NCBI GenBank assembly: GCA_001657575.1
Contig: LBCX01000006.1
Span: 1-38,268, forward strand
Length of the DNA stretch: 38,268 nt
Reading direction: 5' to 3'
Source: Bacteroidales bacterium Barb4
GTDB taxonomy: Bacteria; Bacteroidota; Bacteroidia; Bacteroidales; Tannerellaceae
The notes beneath the pieces are model-generated. The model had not been told where the DNA came from. It ran no database searches and was given only the letters and a program-made list of their open reading frames with translations. Of the stretch, positions 34,038 through 38,268 are shown in pieces (position 1 is the stretch's first letter; the number at the start of each line of letters is the position of its first letter). The position numbers and the translations under genes were made by a program.

Positions 34038-35258
34038 TCATTCTTCCTCCTCTTCGTATTGCTGGAAAAGGAAGTCATTGTAGGGAAATCGGGTGACGTG
34101 TATCTGCTTCACCCGCTCGTACAACAGGCTTTTGAGGGCGTCAATGTTGATATGCTCCTTTGCAGAAATGAAGAGGGCGTTGCCTTGCGGCTTGCTCATC
34201 CACGTCTGTTTGAGTTCGTCCAAGGGGATGTTTTCGCGGGTGCGAGGCGTGAGGTCATCGGCTTCTTTGGGGGTGAAGGTGAAAGCGTCCGTCTTGTTGA
34301 AGACCATGAGCACAGGCTTTTCGGGGTCGTCTATTTCTGCCAGAGTCTTGCTTACCACTTCAATCTGTTCCTCAAAGGAAGGGTGGGAAATGTCCACGAT
34401 ATGCACCAGCAGGTCGGCTTCTCGCACCTCGTCCAGTGTGGATTTGAAGGATTCAATCAGTTCGGTAGGCAGTTTGCGAATAAAGCCGACCGTATCCGAG
34501 AGCAGGAAGGGGAGGTTTTCAATAATCACCTTGCGGACGGTCGTGTCAAGGGTAGCAAACAGTTTGTTTTCGGCAAAGACTTCGCTTTTGCTCAACAAAG
34601 TCATCAGGGTAGACTTTCCCACATTCGTATATCCGACAAGGGCGATGCGAACCATTTTGCCCCTGTTCTTGCGTTGAACGCTCTTCTGCTTGTCAATGTC
34701 CGCCAAGTCGTGTTTCAGTTTGGCTATCTTGTCCTGAATGATACGCTTGTCAGTTTCCAACTGCGTTTCGCCCGGCCCGCGCATCATGGCTCCTCCGCCC
34801 CGCTGCCGCTCAAGGTGCGTCCAAAGGCGTGTCAGTCGGGGCAACATGTATTGATATTGCGCCAGTTCGACCTGTGTCTTGGCATGAGCCGTCTGGGCGC
34901 GAAGGGCGAAGATGTCGAGTATCAGACCGGTACGATCCATGATGCGCACCTGCAATTCCTTTTCGATATTACGCAGTTGCTTGGCGGACAGCTCATCGTC
35001 GAAGATGACCAGCCCTATCTCGTGTTCAATTACGTATTCCTTGATTTCAATTAGCTTGCCGGAGCCGACAAAGGTAACGGGGTGAGGATAGTCCAGCCTC
35101 TGCGTGAACCGCTTCACGGTTTCCGTTCCGGCTGTCTCGGCGAGAAAAGCCAGCTCGTCGAGGTATTCCTTTACTTTCTGCTCGTTCTGTTCCGGCGTAA
35201 TCAAACCGACCAAAACGGCTTTTTCGGTTTGCGTATCGGAGATAATAAACTCTTTCAT
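34038..35258 (-). CDS. hflX: Ribosome-associated GTPase HflX
   Basis: HflX splits stalled or stress-inactivated ribosomes. N-terminal HflX domain (TVKRFTQRLDYPHPVTFVGSGK, FDDELSAKQLRNIE, AQYQYMLPRLTRLW, GGGAMMRGPGETQLETD) followed by the G domain: G1 GYTNVGKST, G3 DTVGFI, G4 NKTD. Start set at the Met at 35258 (MKEFIISD), giving 406 residues; an upstream in-frame Met at 35348 would add 30 residues covering the promoter and overlapping the helicase gene. The -7 box TACGTTTG ends 5 bases before this ATG, so the transcript may be leaderless. Confidence 0.94.
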   Translation of the reverse strand: MKEFIISDTQTEKAVLVGLITPEQNEQKVKEYLDELAFLAETAGTETVKRFTQRLDYPHPVTFVGSGKLIEIKEYVIEHEIGLVIFDDELSAKQLRNIEKELQVRIMDRTGLILDIFALRAQTAHAKTQVELAQYQYMLPRLTRLWTHLERQRGGGAMMRGPGETQLETDKRIIQDKIAKLKHDLADIDKQKSVQRKNRGKMVRIALVGYTNVGKSTLMTLLSKSEVFAENKLFATLDTTVRKVIIENLPFLLSDTVGFIRKLPTELIESFKSTLDEVREADLLVHIVDISHPSFEEQIEVVSKTLAEIDDPEKPVLMVFNKTDAFTFTPKEADDLTPRTRENIPLDELKQTWMSKPQGNALFISAKEHINIDALKSLLYERVKQIHVTRFPYNDFLFQQYEEEEE

Positions 35259-35263
35259 GGGCG

Positions 35264-35271
35264 CAAACGTA
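35264..35271 (-). promoter_or_regulatory. -7 promoter box for hflX, very close to the ATG
   Basis: TACGTTTG on the minus strand followed by only 5 bases and the ATG. The expected start of transcription is at or within 2-3 bases of the start codon. No -33 element. Confidence 0.45.
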
Positions 35272-35310
35272 CAATAAAAGCAGGAAATACGGGGGCGCAT
35301 CTTTTGGAAA

Positions 35311-37464
35311 TCACTCCGCTTCTTTGGTGCGCATGAGATAGTCCTCAATGAGAGACAGCAGGTCTTCGCCGTACAGCTCCATCACCTTTTTGCCAATGCC
35401 GGGGATTTGCAGCAGTTGCTTTTCATCGCGGGGCAGGAGATTGGAGATGCCTATGAGGGCTTTTTGTTGGAGTATGACATAAGGAGGTACTTCTTTTTGC
35501 ATGGACAGTTCATAACGCCAATTTCTGATGGCGGCAAACAGTTCAGGGTGACGCACGTCGGAAGAGGGGGTGCTGCTTTCGGGGGAGTCGGCCTTTTCGG
35601 GTCGCGGAGAGCGGGCGGCAGTGCGCTTGCTTTTGGCAGCAACGGGGTCGGTTATCAGTGCCGTGGCTTTGGCGGTGAGGTAGGTGGGGACAGTGAAGCC
35701 TTCGGTGCTTGCCCGCAGGACGGCTGTCTTTACAAGGATGGCTTCTTTCAGGGTGCTGATGGCTTTAGTCAGGAGTTTTTGCGCTTCTTTATTGTCGGTA
35801 TCCAAGGCGGAGACGGCGGCGATGGCGGTGTTGTAGGGTTCTATGTGTGAGAGGAAGTAGGCGGTGCCTTTGCAGATGCGGTCGTTTATTTGTTCGTCGT
35901 GCGCATAGTCGGGGCTTTCGGCTATCAAGCGTTTCAGTTGCTGTTGAAAGCGGGTGCCTATTTCGGTGATGTCCATGCGGAACTGGTCGCGGCTTGCGGC
36001 AAAGCTACTACTGCCTGCAGGATAGAGTTTGGAGAGGTGTGACAAGACGGTGTATGCGGCGGCGTTCAATGGATGCTGGACAGGCTCAAAATCGAACAGT
36101 TCGGTGACTAAACGGAGGAAGTATTGCCGTTCCGCTTCGCGGAGGTTGTCTTCCTTTGCCTGTATTTCGGGGAGGACAGAGGTGTACTGTTCGACACGGC
36201 GGTCGCTGACCAAGGCGTTCCGTGTGAGGGGACGGCTCAATACCATGCCTTCCAAAGTGCGGCAACGGCTTAGGGCAACATATACCTGCCCGTGCGAAAA
36301 GGACTGTGCGGCATCAATGACAGCCCGTTCAAAGGTCAGTCCCTGACTTTTATGGATGGTGATAGCCCAAGCTGTTTTGAGCGGGTATTGGGTGAATGAG
36401 CCGATGACGGTTTCCTTTATCCCCTGCGTTTTCTCGTCTATCGTGTATTTCGTGTTCTGCCATATTTCCCTGCCCACCGTAATGTCTTCGCCCGTATCGT
36501 CCTTGACAACAATGTTCTGCTCGTCTATGGAAATGATGCGCCCTATCTTTCCGTTGTAATAGAGCTTTTCGGGCGATGAATCGTTCTTGACGAACATGAC
36601 CTGTGCGCCAGACTTCAACTCCAGCTTCTCGTCCGTAGGATAGGAATATGCGGGGAAATCGCCATTGATTTCCGCCTCGAAGGTGAAGGACTTGCCGGGC
36701 AATTCGGACAGTTTGCGGCTATTGATATGCTGCGCCTGATAGTTGTGTGTAGTCAGTGTGATATATCCTTCCTTGTCGTCGGGCTTGAAGTCAGGAATAC
36801 AGCGTTTGTTCAGCAGGCGGAGAGTTTCCTCGTCCGGTTGGTTGTCGCGTATTTTATTCAAAAGGCTGATGAAACGGTCATCGCTCTGCCGATAGACGTG
36901 GGTCAGTTCCACGCACAGATAATTGCTGTCCAAAAGTGCTTTGCTGTCGAAGAAGTAGGGGGAGTTGTAATGCTCTTTCAGCAGGTTCCATTCATCTTCT
37001 TTGGCTACGGGGGACAACTGTTGAAGGTCGCCAATCAGGAGAAGCTGTACGCCGCCAAAGGGCTTGCTCTTGTCCCGAAAGCGGCGGAGCACATCACTGA
37101 TGGCATCCAGCAAATCCGCCCGCACCATGCTAATCTCGTCAATCACGAGCAAGTCCATGCTCTTGATGACGTTTATCTTGTCCTTTGAAAATTTATGATT
37201 GAAAGCAGGGTTTCTGTTTTCCGACAAGTCCGACCCATTTGCAGGGAGATAGGGGCCGAACGGGAGTTGAAAAAAGGAATGAGCCGTCATGCCGGCGGCA
37301 TTGATGGCAGCTACACCCGTTGGCGCAATAACCACCATGCGCTTGGGGCAGAGGTCGTGCAGGTTTCGGAGAAAGGTAGTCTTTCCCGTTCCCGCCTTTC
37401 CGGTTAGGAAAACGTGGTATCCGGTGTTGCAGACATAATTCAGTGCAAGGTCAGCTTGTTGCAT
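35311..37464 (-). CDS. PIF1-like DNA helicase with C-terminal HRDC domain
   Basis: A 717-residue superfamily 1B helicase. Walker A TGKAGTGKTTFLR (about residues 21-33), motif Ia IAPTGVAAINAAGMTAHSFF, Walker B LLVIDEISMV, LLLIGDLQQLSPV, and C-terminal motifs AWAITIHKSQGLTFERAVID and GQVYVALSRCRTL identify the PIF1/RecD-like group. From about residue 640 a HRDC domain follows (LFAAIRNWRYELSMQKEVPP, NLLPRDEKQLLQIPGIGKKV), a nucleic-acid-binding module also found in RecQ. The RecQ-like HRDC tail is the usual form in Bacteroidetes. Likely helps replication or repair at structured DNA. 4 bp from the next gene, so they form an operon. Confidence 0.92.
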   Translation of the reverse strand: MQQADLALNYVCNTGYHVFLTGKAGTGKTTFLRNLHDLCPKRMVVIAPTGVAAINAAGMTAHSFFQLPFGPYLPANGSDLSENRNPAFNHKFSKDKINVIKSMDLLVIDEISMVRADLLDAISDVLRRFRDKSKPFGGVQLLLIGDLQQLSPVAKEDEWNLLKEHYNSPYFFDSKALLDSNYLCVELTHVYRQSDDRFISLLNKIRDNQPDEETLRLLNKRCIPDFKPDDKEGYITLTTHNYQAQHINSRKLSELPGKSFTFEAEINGDFPAYSYPTDEKLELKSGAQVMFVKNDSSPEKLYYNGKIGRIISIDEQNIVVKDDTGEDITVGREIWQNTKYTIDEKTQGIKETVIGSFTQYPLKTAWAITIHKSQGLTFERAVIDAAQSFSHGQVYVALSRCRTLEGMVLSRPLTRNALVSDRRVEQYTSVLPEIQAKEDNLREAERQYFLRLVTELFDFEPVQHPLNAAAYTVLSHLSKLYPAGSSSFAASRDQFRMDITEIGTRFQQQLKRLIAESPDYAHDEQINDRICKGTAYFLSHIEPYNTAIAAVSALDTDNKEAQKLLTKAISTLKEAILVKTAVLRASTEGFTVPTYLTAKATALITDPVAAKSKRTAARSPRPEKADSPESSTPSSDVRHPELFAAIRNWRYELSMQKEVPPYVILQQKALIGISNLLPRDEKQLLQIPGIGKKVMELYGEDLLSLIEDYLMRTKEAE

Positions 37465-37468
37465 CCGT

Positions 37469-38152
37469 TTAATCCCTACTTCTTCCCATAAATATCATGA
37501 TGTAATAGAGCAGGGAGGCGAGCGAGCCAAGGGCGGCGACCACGTAGGTGTAGGCGGCGGATCGGAGAGCGTCCTCTGCCTTGTCGTGGGTGTACACATT
37601 CGTTATACCGGAACGGTTCAACCATGCCAACGCTCTCTGACTGGCGTTGATTTCTACCGGCAGGGTGACAAAGCTGAACAGGGTGGTCGTGGCAAACAGT
37701 ATGATGCCGAACAGCAGCAACTGCGGAAAGGTGTTAATCATAAACATACCGCCCAGCAACACCCACGTCATAATGTTGGAGGAGAAATTGACAACAGGCA
37801 CCAAAGCCGAGCGCATCCTCAACGGCGCATACGCCATAGCGTGCTGCACGGCGTGACCGCATTCGTGGGCGGCTACGGCAGCGGCGGCGATGCTGTTGCT
37901 GTGACAAACCGATTCGCTCAGGTTGACGGTCTTGGTGACAGGGTTGTAATGGTCTGTCAGAAATCCCCGCACGGAGGTTACTCTTACGTCCAAGATACCG
38001 TTGTCGCGCAACATCTTTTCAGCCACTTCCTTTCCCGTCAAACCGGAAGGCAGCGGTATCCGCGAATATTTCTCAAATTTGCGTTTCAACTGAGAGGATA
38101 CCAACCAGCTCAATAACGCGAAGCCGATAAAAATAATCCAATAGGTGTTCAT
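37469..38152 (-). CDS. YugP-like neutral zinc metallopeptidase
   Basis: A 227-residue integral membrane protease of the YugP/neutral zinc metallopeptidase family. N-terminal helix (YWIIFIGFALLSWLVSS), zinc motif HECGH at residues 96-100 within AAVAAHECGHAVQHA, the preceding DHYNPVTKTVNLSE segment typical of the family, and two to three further helices (NIMTWVLLGGMFM, LLLFGIILFATTTLFSFV, and the C-terminal YVVAALGSLASLLYYIMIF). Physiological substrate unknown. It ends 4 bp before the helicase gene. Normal length. Confidence 0.93.
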   Translation of the reverse strand: MNTYWIIFIGFALLSWLVSSQLKRKFEKYSRIPLPSGLTGKEVAEKMLRDNGILDVRVTSVRGFLTDHYNPVTKTVNLSESVCHSNSIAAAAVAAHECGHAVQHAMAYAPLRMRSALVPVVNFSSNIMTWVLLGGMFMINTFPQLLLFGIILFATTTLFSFVTLPVEINASQRALAWLNRSGITNVYTHDKAEDALRSAAYTYVVAALGSLASLLYYIMIFMGRSRD

Positions 38153-38189
38153 GCTTTTTGTGTTTAATAGTTTTTATCGTAAAGGAAAT

Positions 38190-38268
38190 CGTCGTTTTCA
38201 AGGTGTCCGATGCTTCGGCAAGTCTGAAAACGTTGTTTTCAAGGTTGCTGAGCCTCAGCAAGTCTGAA
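38190..38268. repeat. Tandem palindromic repeat, about 41-bp unit, at the window edge
   Basis: Two units begin at 38190 and about 38231, each with GTTTTCAAGG at the left and AAGTCTGAA at the right. The centres differ but are each self-complementary: CCGATGCTTCGG in the first and GCTGAGCCTCAGC in the second. The array runs off the window, so its full length is unknown. It lies upstream of the metallopeptidase gene. Confidence 0.65.

Noticed and set aside
34014-35054. A 346-codon + strand ORF
   Set aside because: Antisense to hflX, which has complete GTPase motifs.

Overview
The window looks like a chromosomal segment of an anaerobic, diazotrophic member of the Bacteroidales. Evidence: a NifK-NifE-NifN-NifB run of the short anaerobe type; Bacteroidetes -7 promoter boxes (TAnnTTTG) in front of many genes; Bacteroidetes-restricted neighbours (a DUF3822-like gene beside rsmD, TolB-like lipoprotein, PIF1-like helicase with HRDC); and fused-type 2-oxoacid:ferredoxin oxidoreductase. 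Genus cannot be fixed from sequence alone. No rRNA, tRNA or CRISPR array was seen.

Region 1 (1-7.9 kb) is the distal part of a nitrogen-fixation operon: nifK (5' end cut by the window edge), nifE, nifN, nifB (radical-SAM domain fused to a NifX-like domain), a thioredoxin-fold [2Fe-2S] ferredoxin, an unknown protein, a one-domain ModE-like regulator and a FecCD/BtuC-type permease. Genes overlap or nearly touch, apart from a palindromic repeat element between the ferredoxin and the unknown gene. The ModE-permease pair suggests metal (perhaps molybdate) supply for FeMo-co, but the ATPase and binding protein of the transporter are absent.

Region 2 (7.9-10.2 kb) is a scar zone. It holds a RAYT (REP-associated tyrosine transposase) with long inverted repeats, a 65-bp duplication of the permease 3' end, remnants of what may have been a defence or restriction operon (one with a clear frameshift), a second copy of the palindromic element, a strong hairpin and a 20-bp tandem array.

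Region 3 (10.2-18 kb): korA-korB, which could reduce ferredoxin for nitrogenase and central metabolism; a third palindromic element; hisIE; an AT-richer type II restriction-modification pair that appears inserted upstream of hisIE; then fcl and rfbA for nucleotide-sugar synthesis.

Region 4 (18-27.8 kb): a repeat-filled intergenic region, an MsbA-like exporter, an rsmD/DUF3822-like/pilin-like leftward operon, a 1-kb gap holding a decayed beta-barrel fragment and two identical sigma54-like promoters, then groES-groEL and dxs.

Region 5 (27.8-38.3 kb): a candidate approximately 150-nt sRNA divergent from miaB, a 21-bp palindromic tandem array, an FN3-like hypothetical, an HrgA-like defence-associated gene, fabD, a TolB-like lipoprotein carrying a single CXXCH motif, hflX, a PIF1-like helicase and a zinc metallopeptidase. 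The most interesting non-genic material is the set of palindromic repeats and arrays, the duplicated sigma54-like promoter and the sRNA candidate.
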